This document shows, in pieces, positions 33,459-45,644 of a stretch of 64,000 nucleotides of DNA. Under the pieces are notes generated by a model, which was not told the origin of the DNA, ran no database searches, and was given only the letters and a program-made list of their open reading frames with translations. The position numbers and the translations under genes are program-made. Positions within the stretch are counted from its first letter, which is position 1; the number at the start of each line of letters is the position of its first letter. This stretch comes from Xestospongia bergquistia (lineage: Eukaryota; Porifera; Demospongiae; Haplosclerida; Petrosiidae), in the NCBI GenBank assembly GCA_963965975.1, contig OZ014419.1, positions 1,488,001 to 1,552,000 on the forward strand. Reading direction: 5' to 3'.

Positions 33459-34707
33459 ATGAAGCTTTTAAGCTTCATCTTTTTCTGTCTAATAGCGGTA
33501 AAAAGTAGTTACGCAGTGGAGCTGGCCTTCAAACAAGACTCAGAGTGGCTAACATGGAAACAAAAACACGACAAATCTTACGAAAGTGACATTCACGAAC
33601 TGGAGAAGTACGTTACGTGGATATCAAATCGCGCTTTCATCGAGGCACACAATCAGCTCAAATCTGACTTCGGTTATAGGTTGGCCATAAACCAGTTTGG
33701 AGATTTGGTAAGTAGCTTATAAAAGTCAATGATCATATAATTGTTTTAGTAAAATTATTTCAAATTCATTGTTATTTCTTTTTCAGACATCTTCTGAATA
33801 TTATTATGCAACTAGGTGCCTTCTACGATATTCTTACAATTCTAATCGAAACTCAACACAAGAAAAGCCTAAACTTAAAACAAAAAAATTCAAATGGCCA
33901 AAAGGATTGAATGTATCAAGTCTACCAAGTGAAGTTGATTGGCGTACTATGGGTGCTGTAACTAGTGTTAAAGATCAAGTTAGTTTTACAAATATATATA
34001 TTATACTGCATAGAAATTGTATTTTACCTGCTCATATGTTAAAAACACAATATTTTGTGATTAAACAGCCATGACAGCTGACTTACTATTCAATCATGTT
34101 AACATGTATAGGTCATAAAATAGAGATGGTAAATGTAGTCAAATATGTTTTAGTGTGAGAAAAATGGACTCATTTCAAACAACTTCTTACGTTATGTAGG
34201 CATGCATAACGTAAGAGTATCACATGACAAATGTCCCTGTAGTACTTGCTAACACATATATCTATACCAACACTCTTGCTTGCCCATTCAGAGTATAACA
34301 GTACTCAACACGATCTTTCAATTCTTGCTGGAAAACAGCTATACAAGTAACACGTATCCATTAATTCCATTTTAGGGACGTTGTCTAAGTTGTTATGCAT
34401 TTAGTGTGGCTGGTTCAATCGAGGGTATGCAAGCATTGGCTAGTCGGAAACTGGTTTCTCTTAGCGAACAGAATATCATTGACTGTTCAGGTACAGACAG
34501 CATGCGCAGTACTTACACCATAGTACCTTAATTCACTCCATACTTCTGTAGTTATATATGGCAACAAAGGTTGCAGTGGAGGAAGTAGAGAAGTGGCCAT
34601 TCTTTATGTTGTGGACAACAATGGCATAGACACATCAAAAAGCTATCCTTATATTGAGTCGGTACGATTTTTACTTTAGATGAAATATGCATGCCTACAT
34701 ACATACA

Positions 34708-34805
<98 letters not shown>

Positions 34806-35421
34806 TGTATGTATGTATGTATGTATGTATGTATGTATGTATGTATGTATGTATGTATGTATGTATGTATGTATGTATGTATGTATGTATGTATGTATGT
34901 ATGTATGTATGTATATTACACTGTTTATCTTTGCAGCAATATTTATGCCTCTTTCAACCATCAAAAATTGGAGGGAAAGCCACAGGTATGGTAAGAGTGA
35001 GAAGAGGAAGCGAAAGTGACTTAATGGCTGCAGTCGCTATTGCTGGACCAGTAACTGTTGGTGTAGACCATAGACATTCTTCATTTCAAGTAAAACAAGA
35101 TTGGACTATACATTATGCATGATTATTATTAATGATGAATTCAGTTCTATAGTGATGGCATATATTATGAGCCTTCATGCTCCTACTCAAAACTTACACA
35201 TGCTATGCTTGTAGTAGGGTATGGTACATACAAAGGAACAGATTATTGGCTAGTTAAAAACAGGCAAGTCATTCACAGTGCATAATATACAGACTCATCG
35301 ATTGATTTGTATTTTATACAGTTGGGGCTATAATTGGGGAAACAGTGGTTATGTCATGATGGTCAGAGGAAAGTACAATCAATGTGGTATAGCGACCAGA
35401 GCACTCTATCCAACCATATGA
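33459..35421 (+). CDS. Silicatein-like cathepsin with catalytic Cys (LSCYAF)
   Basis: Seven exons, complete. The signal peptide is [19 protein letters not shown], and the propeptide helix has [15 protein letters not shown]. The pre-mature linker is Lys-rich ([14 protein letters not shown]), and the mature start is near [13 protein letters not shown]. The active site is [10 protein letters not shown]: Cys25 is kept, Trp26 is Tyr, and Gly23, nearly invariant in papain-family enzymes, is Leu. The His is in [11 protein letters not shown] and the Asn in LVKNSWG. It ends ATRALYPTI with the stop at 35419-35421. It shares [17 protein letters not shown] and ATRAL features with the Ser-type gene at 28816, which is thus its sister here. 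Intron 4 holds a long palindromic TATG/CATA repeat. The donor after exon 6 is GC (35264-35265). Confidence 0.9.
34697..34916. repeat. Palindromic (CATA)n-(AT)n-(TATG)n microsatellite
   Basis: A run of CATA units turns through AT dinucleotides into a longer run of TATG units, so the two flanks are complementary and can fold into a hairpin. It is intronic. The long open frames across it on both strands are repeat artefacts. Confidence 0.95.
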
Positions 35422-35821
35422 GTACTTTGCTACAACATTTGATGTGACATAGAAACTGTTGCATATAAAGCAACTAAAAATTAGTGTAGTAGACTTTATA
35501 TTGTTTGATTGTTAACGTCATTGTGAATGGCTAAATGCTACCAGATGTTATAACTTAATTTTCAGCGTATCTATTGTGTATAATTATATTCTATGTTAAT
35601 TTGTATTGTTTTAGCTCTCACTGTAGTTTGAATATTATATTAAATTTTTGTTTTGTTAATCGATGTCTGCTGATGCAGAGTTAATAGAAGGTGTGGCTGA
35701 GTTCATTTGGAGGGATGGGTCGTGGCTTTGGAATGTGCTTACGTTTTTGAAGTTCGTCTATGAGTGTGTGATTATAAACAATTCTTTGTTGTTTAGTTAC
35801 TTTAAAACAGAACAAGACACA
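35422..35821. other. Intergenic spacer / 5' region of the CIB gene
   Basis: The frame of the next gene extends upstream to 35663 but lacks family similarity there. I treat this stretch as promoter and 5' UTR. Confidence 0.45.
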
Positions 35822-37390
35822 ATGGGTAGCCAGCAGATGAAGTTCCAAGAAGAAACGTTGCAAGAGTTTGAAGAGACTACCCCATTCAATAGAGCTGAAA
35901 TCACTCATACTTTTGCACGATTTAGAGAATTATACATGGCATTTTATCGTGACACCACTGACATGGACACCCCTCATCATATTCAAAACAATCATGGATT
36001 TGCCAATCCCCTTTGTTCGTTACCATTGACTTATATAATGGATGAATTACCAGAACTGAAAAACAATCCGTTCAAATATCGTATATGCAAAGCGTTCTGT
36101 GTGTCAGACAATGGCCAAATGAATTTCACAGAGTTCTTAGACATGGTATCATCTTTCAGTCCTAAAGCTGATATTGAAAAAAAGATTTATCACGCTTTTC
36201 AAATTTTTGATATTGACTGTGATGGTCTGCTGAGTCGCAATGATTTGTATACTGTAATGGATATGATGGCTGGTATAGGTAAGGTATTTTAAGTAGTACT
36301 ACTACTATGTTTATAGTATATTAAATAAACCAATAATATTCACGAAGCATGAAAGATCACTTAAAGGTAAGGTGCAATGCTTTGCACATTGGTAACAGAG
36401 ACAAGATCCTATTTGAGTAATTGAGATATCGATCTTATAACAGGATATCCTTTCATACTCTGAATTGGATCTGTATTATAATTTACTTAAGTTGATAGTA
36501 GTATTAAGATGACACTAAATCAAGGATGTTCCTAAATGAATATTGATATGTATATATATGTGTGTGTGTGTGTGTTGACCATGAATGAGTATATAGGCAG
36601 AGAGAGAAAACCCAATTCCATTTGGTATTATCAACAATTTATTATCATTTTGAAACTGAAAGTTATCTGTTTTCCCTCCTTTTAAAGTATAATTGTATTG
36701 ATAGAATCAGTACAGCTGCTGTGGTATGTGCATTAGTTGGCAATTACTATAGGAAATTGTATGGCTTAATGACAGTGCAGAATTTGAATACATATAATTA
36801 TAACAAACTTGTACGGAATTACATGTACTGTAATTGTATACATGTCGCTTTTGAAGATTATTCTCAAGAATATGTACATGTATATTATATACTTGTAGTC
36901 GTACATGTTTTCCTTTAATGCTACTTATTTCTAAGTTATTATTTACTATTACTACATCATGTATCAGTTACCATTAATGTATTAGATATCATTGATTGAA
37001 GAGCCTTCTTTTTTCAGAGGTCAATCAATGATTAATTCAATATAATTGTGATTAACATGTAAGGTTCTATTTACTAGTACTAACCTGATTTGTTTGTCTT
37101 TAGTTGATGAACCATTGACCAATGAAGCAGACAAGAAGGGATGGGACCGTGTTAAAAATTGGATGATTGATGGTGTCTTCTTTGAGTGCAATAAAAGAGA
37201 AACAGTTCGAACCAAATCATCAGGGAATGACGACGAAGAAGGTGGATCAGAATTGAGCTTTGAGGAAATTACTGAAAATGAGGAAGGAAAAAAAGTCACG
37301 AATGCTAGATTAGCTCTGACGATTGAAGATTTTCGTTATTGTATTTATCGCTCACCTGACTTCAAAAGCATATTCAGTTTTAAAATCTGA
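35822..37390 (+). CDS. Calcium and integrin-binding (CIB) family EF-hand protein
   Basis: Two exons (35822-36278 and 37104-37390) join in phase to give 247 residues. The start MGSQQMKF fits the N-myristoylation seen in CIB1. CIB signatures follow: LPELKNNPFKYRICKAF, FTEFLDMVSSFSP and AFQIFDIDCDGLLSRNDL. The last contains a canonical third EF loop (DIDCDGLLSRND, with Asp at position 12 as in CIB1). The C-terminus FRYCIYRSPDFKSIFSFKI matches the CIB tail. The fourth EF-hand loop is not recognisable. In its place is an acidic and basic insert (GNDDEEGGSE region), making the protein about 55 residues longer than CIB1. In other animals CIB proteins bind integrin tails and signalling kinases. Confidence 0.88.
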
Positions 37391-37780
37391 ACTTTTTCTC
37401 CAACAAATTTTTTATTTATAACTTATTGCAGTGTTTAATATCAATGAGTTTTTACACACATTTGAAAACACCAGTAAATGCGGGAATAATGTTCAATAAT
37501 AAATTATTCATAACTTATGTTCACGTGACTTATCACGTGATTTCTTCAAGGGGCTGGTTGCTGAGAAGACAGTTATTGCTGAGGTTGTAGTGTTCTTCAG
37601 TTTGTCTACAGTGCCCCGCTGGCCAGCAAGCTACTCCCTTTAAAGACTGTGGATGGTATAAAGGCGTATAATAAACACAGAAAAGACCGAACGATTGTAA
37701 ACTGTAGGCACATACTGAATATCACTTCTACTCTTTGCTGTTGGTGTTTTTCTTACGTCTTCGTTTGAGCACTTTCCAAC
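37391..37780. other. Intergenic spacer / DSTYK 5' region
   Basis: About 390 bp. It includes a short inverted CACGTGA pair near 37520-37542 (TTCACGTGACTTATCACGTG), an E-box-like CACGTG doublet. No gene is visible. Confidence 0.45.
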
Positions 37781-40700
37781 ATGGCATCTCCTGGTAGTTT
37801 TGGTGCTCTTGGTCCAGAACGAAGACACTTAGCCAAGCAGGTGATGTCATTTCGACACCATGCCAAGAAACTTAAAAAGATATTCAAAGAAACTGTCAAA
37901 CTTCTATCCGATTTGCAAGATTTTGACGAGTCTCTGTCCATTGATAGTATTTTAGCTGTGGAGGCTCAGAAATGTATCTCTAATGTTGTATCTGGACGAA
38001 CAGCATTGGTAGTTTTCGGAGAGACACGCCTCCGTTCTTGTATAGTGAACGAGATCCTAGGTGAAGCAATATTGCCACTTCCTTGGGAGAGCAATGAGGA
38101 TTGGCGGTTGGTCCATTTTAAGTACAAGAAACATCGAATCATGATTCATACACGGGATGGTTATGATTTAGCAACTGACAAAGGAGGAGGCGGGTATTCT
38201 CTTCCATTTAGTCGTATACCAAGAGAAGTAAGTAAAATTTTATAATTTATTATAAGAGAAGTGGACATAATAGTTATGTATATATCATAACAGATGGAGA
38301 ACTGCTTTGAAAATGAATAGAATGTTATTGTATTAGTTGGATGGTCCAATAAGAAAAATATACATACAATAAATGTACTTAGTAAATAAACTCTATTTAT
38401 GTTCTCTCTCATTAGAATATTTGTTTCACTGGTCCTGGAGTTGACTTCTCTCTAGGTGATGCAACACTTGAAGTAGGTTTAAATAATCCAATTTTGGAGG
38501 CGGGGTTTGAAATTATATGCTCTCCTACGGCGTATGAAGGTGTCCAGTCTATAAAAAAGACACTACAAGTGTGTCAAGTAGAGCTTCATCCTTTCTTTAT
38601 TTATGGACATGATGCTAAATTACCCTTGACTGAGCAGGTACATTTGTTTCTTACACATAACTAAAGAATGACATAGTTGTTTTTTTTCTACCTGTGTTTA
38701 TAAATAAACTACTGAGGCATTTGGTTTCAATTCTCTCTCATATTTCCTACTTTGCAAGAAAAATAGTGCATTATTTGAGCCCAAATAACTTTTAAATTCC
38801 TTTTAAAATTATTGTCTAATCACACTGTCCATTAATAATTTGCCCAAGAACCTACCCTACAGTTATTGATTGTTTCGTCAGCTTGTCTGCGGCAGATAGT
38901 CCTTGTGTGTCAACAGGCATGGTAACCATGTTGAAAAGACTGTGGTCATTGTTTTATGTTGTGATACAATGTAAACGAATCAGGTATACTGTGGTTGATT
39001 GCCTTTGAAGAGGTCATATCTAAATCAAATCTATATTATTATGTTTAAAGGTCATCATGTTGCTTCTCTAGTAGCTTTCAATAATAAAGGCTATTAAAAT
39101 AAACCTTTTGGTTGATAACACATGCCTGCTGTATAGTTAATAATATTCATAGTCTGATAATGCCCTTTTGGCCCCATGGTTAGCTTTAAAGATATGCTGT
39201 GTTGTATACAGATGTGCTAGAAATGTGATGTACTTGCTATTTGTTTTGTGACATAATTTATCAACTGTTACTTTCTTCTCTTCCTTAGCAATGTAAAGAG
39301 TTAGAAATGATGCGAAGACTTATGCCTGATGTTCCTCTCCTCTTTGCTGTTATTGCTCAAGATGCACCCTCGGCAACTATAGCTGCTGCTATGGGAAGAA
39401 AACATTCTACAGACAATCCTGCTTTAGTTGCCTGTTTGAACCGAATTTATGACCAACTCTGTCAACTCGGATATCTCAAGGATTCTGAGACTAGTGATGC
39501 ACCTCCTACCGGTCCCCCTTCCATAAACCCTCATGATAACCCTGATCACAACCCAGAACTCTCGTTCAACTTTGTTCCTGTTGATACGATAGTCACAAGT
39601 TTTACTGAATTCACTCCAGAATTACTCAACTTTGTTCAGTGTAATATGAGACAACAGATCACCAGTGCTGCCTACTCCCTGCATGACGCCCACGCTCGTT
39701 GCTTACAGACTCTGATTCTTTATGCACATGACCTAGCCCGGGACGTACTTGTCACACCTCGAAGAATCAAGTACTGCAAACAAATGGAGGAACGTCTCTA
39801 TACACAATTGATCGAGCTAGCTTCAAGGAAACAATCAGAAATCAAAGACATTGTCTCACAATCTATTATTGAAGCTACTGACGATATTGTCCAAGAAGTA
39901 ATAGCATTAGAACTGGAAGGAGTCAATCTTGAAGAGTCAGGGGCAGCATCTGATGCAAAGACTTTACGTCAGTGTACTTCGATCATACAAGATCACATTT
40001 TCAAGCAACTTAGTTTACAGATTTCGTCTCGGTTAGTTGGTTCTGTCAATTATCTCCGCGAGAGTGTAATTGGCACTCTTAAACGTGTTATCGAGGGACT
40101 TGAAGAGGGAGCTTCTAACGACATGATAGAAGGAGAGAGCTCTCAAGCTTTGCAGCATATTCTTGATTCAGCATATTCTTTAGAGTTCAATGAAAGAACA
40201 AGCACATCAGCTGTACGTCTTTTTCTTGAGCGTGTTAAACAGACCTTTTCTGGTCCTTCCTACAAGACCATCAATCTACGTGATGGTTCTTGGAGAGAGA
40301 AGTACACTCGTCAACTTATAGAGAGTCTCAGTGCCTCTCGACTAGCGAAAGGTATCTGCTCTCAGTTTAGGAACAAAGTATCATCATCTCATGAGGCATT
40401 TTTAGCTGCTATGAAACAGTTAGAAAACAGACATTCTGGTCGTCTAAAGGAAACAGAGGGACAAAGAGAGACAATTAGAAAAGTTAGTGAAGCATACTTT
40501 TCTTATCACGTGGTCACGTCATGATGTGATGTCTCTTTTCAGGTTCTAACTCCTAAAATGGCTAGGTTGTCATTAAGTAGTGTTGCTCTAAGAGATGGTA
40601 TAGTACATGGTCTTCCTGTCACTGGAAGAGAGTTAGGTCAGTTTACTTAATATGGCAATCATTATTATATTGGGTGTGACATTTGTGTAATCAATACTTT

Positions 40701-41771
40701 CCTAATATATCTCTGAAGTGTCAACATGTAATACAATTCATGTAATTAATTTGATTATAACTAATTATTTCATAACAGGGCGTGGTCAATATGGTGTTGT
40801 GTTCCAGTGTGCAGAATGGGCAGGTAAAGGTCCGCTAGCTGTTAAAAGTGTTGTCCCTCCTGACGAGAAACATTGGAATGACTTAGCATTGGAGTTCCAT
40901 TACACCTGGTAATAAATTGTTACCCCTCCATGTCAAGGATGGTTACTCTAATGCAGTTTAGATCACATTCTCTTTTTTACTCTCTAGGACTTTGCCTCGT
41001 AATGACAGAGTTGTTAATCTTATTGGTGCTCTTATTGATGATGACTATTCTAATGGTTCCAGTGCTGTTGTGCTTTTTATCATGCCCCGCTATCCTCGTG
41101 ATCTCCATGCTGCATTGAAAGTTGGATTGGATTTTGGTAGTCGGATGCAAATAGCTCTTGATGTTGTCGAAGGGATACGTTTCTTACATAGCCAAGGATT
41201 ATTACATCGTGATATTAAACTCAAGAATGTATTGGTATGTGGGTGTGGTTCTTTTGAGCTGTTTGAATCTCTCTCTTTCTAGCTTGATGCCAACAATCGT
41301 GGTACTCTCACAGATCTCGGTTTCTGTAAACCTGAGGCCATGATGACATGCACCATAGTTGGGACACCTATTCATATGGCTCCAGAGCTATTTGGAGGAC
41401 AATATGACAGTGCCGTAGACATTTATGCTTTTGGCATTCTATTCTGGTAAGCAAAACACATATACTGTATGTCATCTATGCTGATAACATAAGTGATTAC
41501 TGATTGACTCTATTTTTGTTTTTGAAGGTATATATGCTCAAATGACACCAAACTACCTGGAGCCTTTGATGCTTGTCAAAACAAGGAACAATTATGGACA
41601 GCAGTTCGTAAAGGTCTTAGACCGGAGCGCCTACCTCGGTTTGATACTGACTGTTGGGAACTTATGATATCGTGTTGGGAGGGAGACACACAGAACAGAC
41701 CTCTCATTGGTGACATTGCACTTCGTCTTGCACTAATTTTGAAAAGAATTGGTCGAAAACCATTGCTCTAG
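37781..41771 (+). CDS. DSTYK: Dual serine/threonine and tyrosine protein kinase
   Basis: A multi-exon gene that matches human DSTYK in order and wording. The N-terminal region ([18 protein letters not shown]) is divergent. A long central region carries conserved phrases such as [18 protein letters not shown] and [14 protein letters not shown] (39307-40500). The C-terminal kinase domain follows: glycine loop GRGQYGVVF, Lys in [19 protein letters not shown], catalytic loop [22 protein letters not shown] (DLG for DFG, as in vertebrates) and [13 protein letters not shown]. It ends RIGRKPLL with the stop at 41769-41771. All catalytic residues are present. Vertebrate DSTYK is a RIPK-related kinase linked to FGF/ERK signalling and to cell death. 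The central exon of about 1.2 kb is unusually large for this window. Confidence 0.95.
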
Positions 41772-42290
41772 ACTTTCAAAGTTACTATTATATTTAATAT
41801 TTGAATCAACAGCTTTAATATTTGTTGTTCGTATTTTGTGTATTATATGTGAGTGCAATAACTGTCTGTCTGCTCTTTGTATTGAGCTATTGTGGACAGT
41901 TAATATAATAATTTCTTAATTTCTACTTTTTCTGTTTGTTTTATTAGATTATTTACATTTTGTTCATTCATGTTCAGGAATGCTCTCTTCTAATCATTAT
42001 GTTGATTTGATCTTTCTTGTTTTTTTAACAAACAAAATGTTATCTTTGACTACTTTCGTCATGTGCTATGAATGTCATATGATGTGAATACAAAACCTAA
42101 TAATGTTATGAGAATAATGTATTTTGTAACATACCATTGCTAAAGTAGAGTTCATAATATAATTGATGTTAAACATTGCGTCATCAAAATATTTGTCTAT
42201 TTGTGTTCAACAATTACATGTTGATCTGTATAATCTGATTATATTGTCAACAATAGTGTTTAAAATTGCATTATAATAATAATAATATTC

Positions 42291-42326
<36 letters not shown>

Positions 42327-42685
42327 ATTCTATTTCAATTTATGTACTAATTTCTAGATTTATGGTATATGATTATATTATATTGAGAGGACAAGGATTC
42401 TATTATGATTCAGTTTACTTATATGCATGATCTAAGATAAAGCTTCATTCACTTGAATTGATTCAATGTTCTATGTTGTGTACCATATTCATTGTAATTT
42501 GTTGATCTCTATGGTTACCTAATGATGACTATAAATGTACCAGTAGTTCCTTTTTAATATTTGGTGTTCGTATTTTGTGTATTTAGCAAGATAATCAAGT
42601 AGTTCCTTTAGCAAGATAGTTTGTTCTTATTTATCCACAGGAACTATTAACCAAAATAGTTTATCTACAAAGGAACTATTGAAAC
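41772..42685. other. Intergenic region with ATT microsatellite and DOMON upstream elements
   Basis: An (ATT)n tract lies at about 42291-42325. From about 42370 to 42685 the sequence is related to that upstream of the minus-strand DOMON copies (51335-51560 and 54055-54280). It includes several TAGTTCC/GGAACTA motifs and the leader CTACAAAGGAACTATTGAAAC just before the ATG. A GTTCGTATTTTGTGTAT phrase occurs at 41828 and again near 42566. Confidence 0.65.
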
Positions 42686-45320
42686 ATGATGTCTGGAGTA
42701 CTGTTGCTAATTCTCAGTCTAGCTACCTTGTTGACTGTTACTACTGCTCAATGCAGTGGTAATCTTACTAACTCATCATTTATTCTCAGCTGGAGTGTTG
42801 ATAATACAAATGTAAGGTTTACTATGTCTTCTCCAGGTAGCAGCAATCAATGGATAGGTATTGCTTTCTCTAATTCTTCAAGTTTAGATGTGAGTAATTA
42901 TATATTATTTGAGTGTTAGTTAATGTTAGTTCAGTTTGAAAGAATTGAATTTGATATTGTCTATGCTGGAGACAATGGTCAAGGAGAAAGCTTTGTGGAA
43001 GACAGGTCTGTTAATAATAATCAGTACTAACTTGTTTAATTTCTTGTCTTACTTAGGTGGTTATTAGGTGGGAATGAGTCTCCTGTTTATGATACACAGC
43101 AGGATCTTACACAAACATCGACTACTTTGTCCAATGGAATATTAACAGCTTCCTTCACTCGTCCTATTGTTAGCTCTGATAAAACTCATGATCATGATCT
43201 TAATATCTGTCGACATATTGTGTGGGCTTATGGAGGAAATGTGTCCAATTTTACCTCTCCTTTTACATTTCAATCCAATCCTGAATATTTTGGTATTTTT
43301 GATACTCAAATTTGTTTGCCAGATGTTTGCCAATGTAGTGGTAATCTTACTAACTCATCATTTGTTCTCAGCTGGATTGCTGATGATACAAATGTGATGT
43401 TCACTATGTCTGCTCCAAGTAACAATAATCAATACATAGGGATTGGTTTCTCTAATTCTTCAAGTCTAGATTTTGTGAGCATCATATAAATATCTAATAC
43501 TTATTTATTGTGTTCTCAGTCATCAGTGCAGAGAAACATGGATATAATCTTTGCTGGAGACAATGGACGAGGGCAAACCTTTGTGGAAGACAGGTCTGTT
43601 GTTATTAGATAACGTTCCTTGCAGCAATTGTATTCTTTTTTAGGTGGTTTAACCTTTCCAATACCCTATTATATTATGATACACAGCAGGACCTTACACA
43701 AACATCAACCTCTTTGTCCAATGGAATTTTAACAGCTTCCTTCACTCGTCCTATTGTTAGCTCTGATAAAACTCAAGATTTTGACCTTGATGTCTGTCGA
43801 TATTATATCCTGTGGATTTATAATGGGACTGTGACTAATTTCACCTCTCCTGCTACATTTAATCATACTACACAAATTTTGGGTGTTTTTGATACTAAAA
43901 TTTGTTTGCCAGACAATTGCCAAGGTAGTATAATACATTAGATGTAGTTATCAGTATACAACCAATACCAAAGACTCATTTAACACATCATCAATTTTAA
44001 TTTGATTTTTGATATTATATTGCTTTCATTTTTTAGGAGCCAATCCTACACTCTCTCCATCTTCCTCTGCTGGTACTTTTACTTCTCATGCCATTGTAAC
44101 AATGTCCACAAGTTCGCACACAAACAAAACAAACTAGCTTGCACCAATGGTGATAGCATCATTCTGACAAAATAAAGAAACAAAAATCTTCAAAGAAGCA
44201 AAAGTCTTCAAAACAGCACGTTTGAATTATTGTATGATAATTTTCTAATTTTGATACAAACGACACCCCATATTATAGAGGTGATGGATGCTATTGCCAT
44301 TGGTGCTACTCTGTGTTTTAATTGGATTGATACTAAACCATCAAAATTATCATAGCATTTAAAGAAACCTTATGCTCCTTTATTGATGATGGACTAATAG
44401 TAGAGTAACTGTAATATTCATTTGCTGAAATCACTAGTTTTGTTTCTGAAGTGCTTCAAAACAAGGCTTACAATAGGCACATTCTTGTAAAGAATGTATT
44501 ATCTCTACAAAAATGGTAGCTAAATCCTTTTAGTTTTTGAGTTTTGATAGATAACAAAAGGAAGAAATTAACAATACCAAAGCATTGATTTGACAATTTT
44601 CTAATTTAATTCTCAGAAATATTCATTTACATTGTATAAATCAGTCATCATTTGGACATTGTTGTAGGAAATAAAGACTGCCAAGTATATCAAGTGATTC
44701 TAGTTGAGATATTCAATGTTTTCTGCCATTCAATTCAGGCCATCCTTATATAAGCAGTGCTACTCTTTCTAATATTATGATTAATGTATTATGTTGACTG
44801 TAGGACCTACTCCTGTAGCCACAGTAAAACTTCCGGTATCAACTATCACTCCAGTATCAGCCACACCTACTGCAACAAGTCCACCAACAGATAGACCCAG
44901 TAGTAAGTTATCTATCACTACTATATTCAACAGCTCTCTTATATCTTAGTACTAAATGATGGAGTTATCGCTGGCATTGTCACTGGTATTGTTATCTTAC
45001 TAGTACTAATAATTATTGTCTTAACTATTGTAGCTATCTTGTTATATAAAGGTAAGTACTATATAGTAGTGAGTTGTCTATTACCGTATATTGTATGTGT
45101 CCTACTAGTGTTCAGTACTAAACAGATAAAATATCCAGTAATAGAGTTCAAAAATGAACCCTATAGTGGAAATAAAGATAAAGAACCAGATAATGAGCCA
45201 TCAATTGAAGTGGAAGAGAATGTATCATATAGTTCAGTTAAACAACATCCATCGCTCAACACTCCTCCAATTTATGAGACATTAAATCGAGATTCTGATG
45301 ATTATGTAATTATGACATAG
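42686..45320 (+). CDS. Two-DOMON single-pass membrane protein with tyrosine-motif tail
   Basis: A signal peptide (LLLILSLATLLTVTTAQ) precedes two DOMON-type repeats of about 150 residues. Each runs from CSGNLTNSSF..LSW through YIGI(A/G)FSNSSSLD and AGDNGxGxxFVEDR to TASFTRPIVSSDKT and FDTxICLPD. DOMON domains usually bind haem or sugar; I see no obvious haem-ligand pair. A Ser/Thr/Pro stalk exon follows (about 44805-44903), then a transmembrane exon (44950-45051: VIAGIVTGIVILLVLIIIVL). The cytoplasmic exon carries VSYSSV (ITIM-like), IYETL and YVIM (YxxM, a PI3K SH2-type site), with the stop at 45318-45320. An alternative terminal exon at 44037-44137 fits the same splice phase and would give a soluble form. 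The layout suggests a surface receptor, which is inference. Confidence 0.8.
44037..44137 (+). other. Probable alternative last exon: secreted DOMON isoform
   Basis: After a clean acceptor (TTTTTTAG), this segment continues the phase-1 junction after LPDNCQ. It encodes a Ser/Thr-rich tail (ANPTLSPSSSAGTFTSHA) ending SSHTNKTN and a TAG at 44135-44137. No in-phase donor is evident, so it reads as a terminal exon without a membrane anchor. Transcript evidence is needed. Confidence 0.55.
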
Positions 45321-45644
45321 TATTAAACCACATTATCAATCAAATTTACTTTATGGAAAAATACTCTATAAAATTCCTTACAATATATTTATCATATATG
45401 CCTTAACCACACACAAGTACAATACAGAGCTATATCAACCAAGTAAAAAAAATACACGCTAATATATTATGAACTGTCACATCAGTCACCTGTCATAACT
45501 GATGACATACTGAAATCTGATGACTATATAGTATGTTATGACAAAACAAGTTTTATAATAATACTAAACTGCAATGCCAGTAACTGCTTTGGTCCTTCTT
45601 GTTTAGTCTGAGTGATTTTCAACAAGGCTGGATTCAGTTGTGAC
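45321..45644. other. Short intergenic region
   Basis: About 320 bp of AT-rich sequence between two same-strand genes. I saw no recognisable feature. Confidence 0.4.

Noticed and set aside
34680-35019. Long open frames reading Cys-Met-Tyr-Val or His-Thr-Tyr-Ile repeats on both strands
   Set aside because: They translate the TATG/CATA microsatellite, open in all frames. Only exon 5 (34937-35089) of the protease gene is real there.
35663-35821. Upstream extension of the CIB frame
   Set aside because: No similarity to CIB proteins. The family start MG with a myristoylation site is at 35822.
36622-36918. 98-codon plus-strand frame within the CIB intron
   Set aside because: No recognisable domain and low-complexity composition. 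It lies inside an intron whose flanking exons join in phase.
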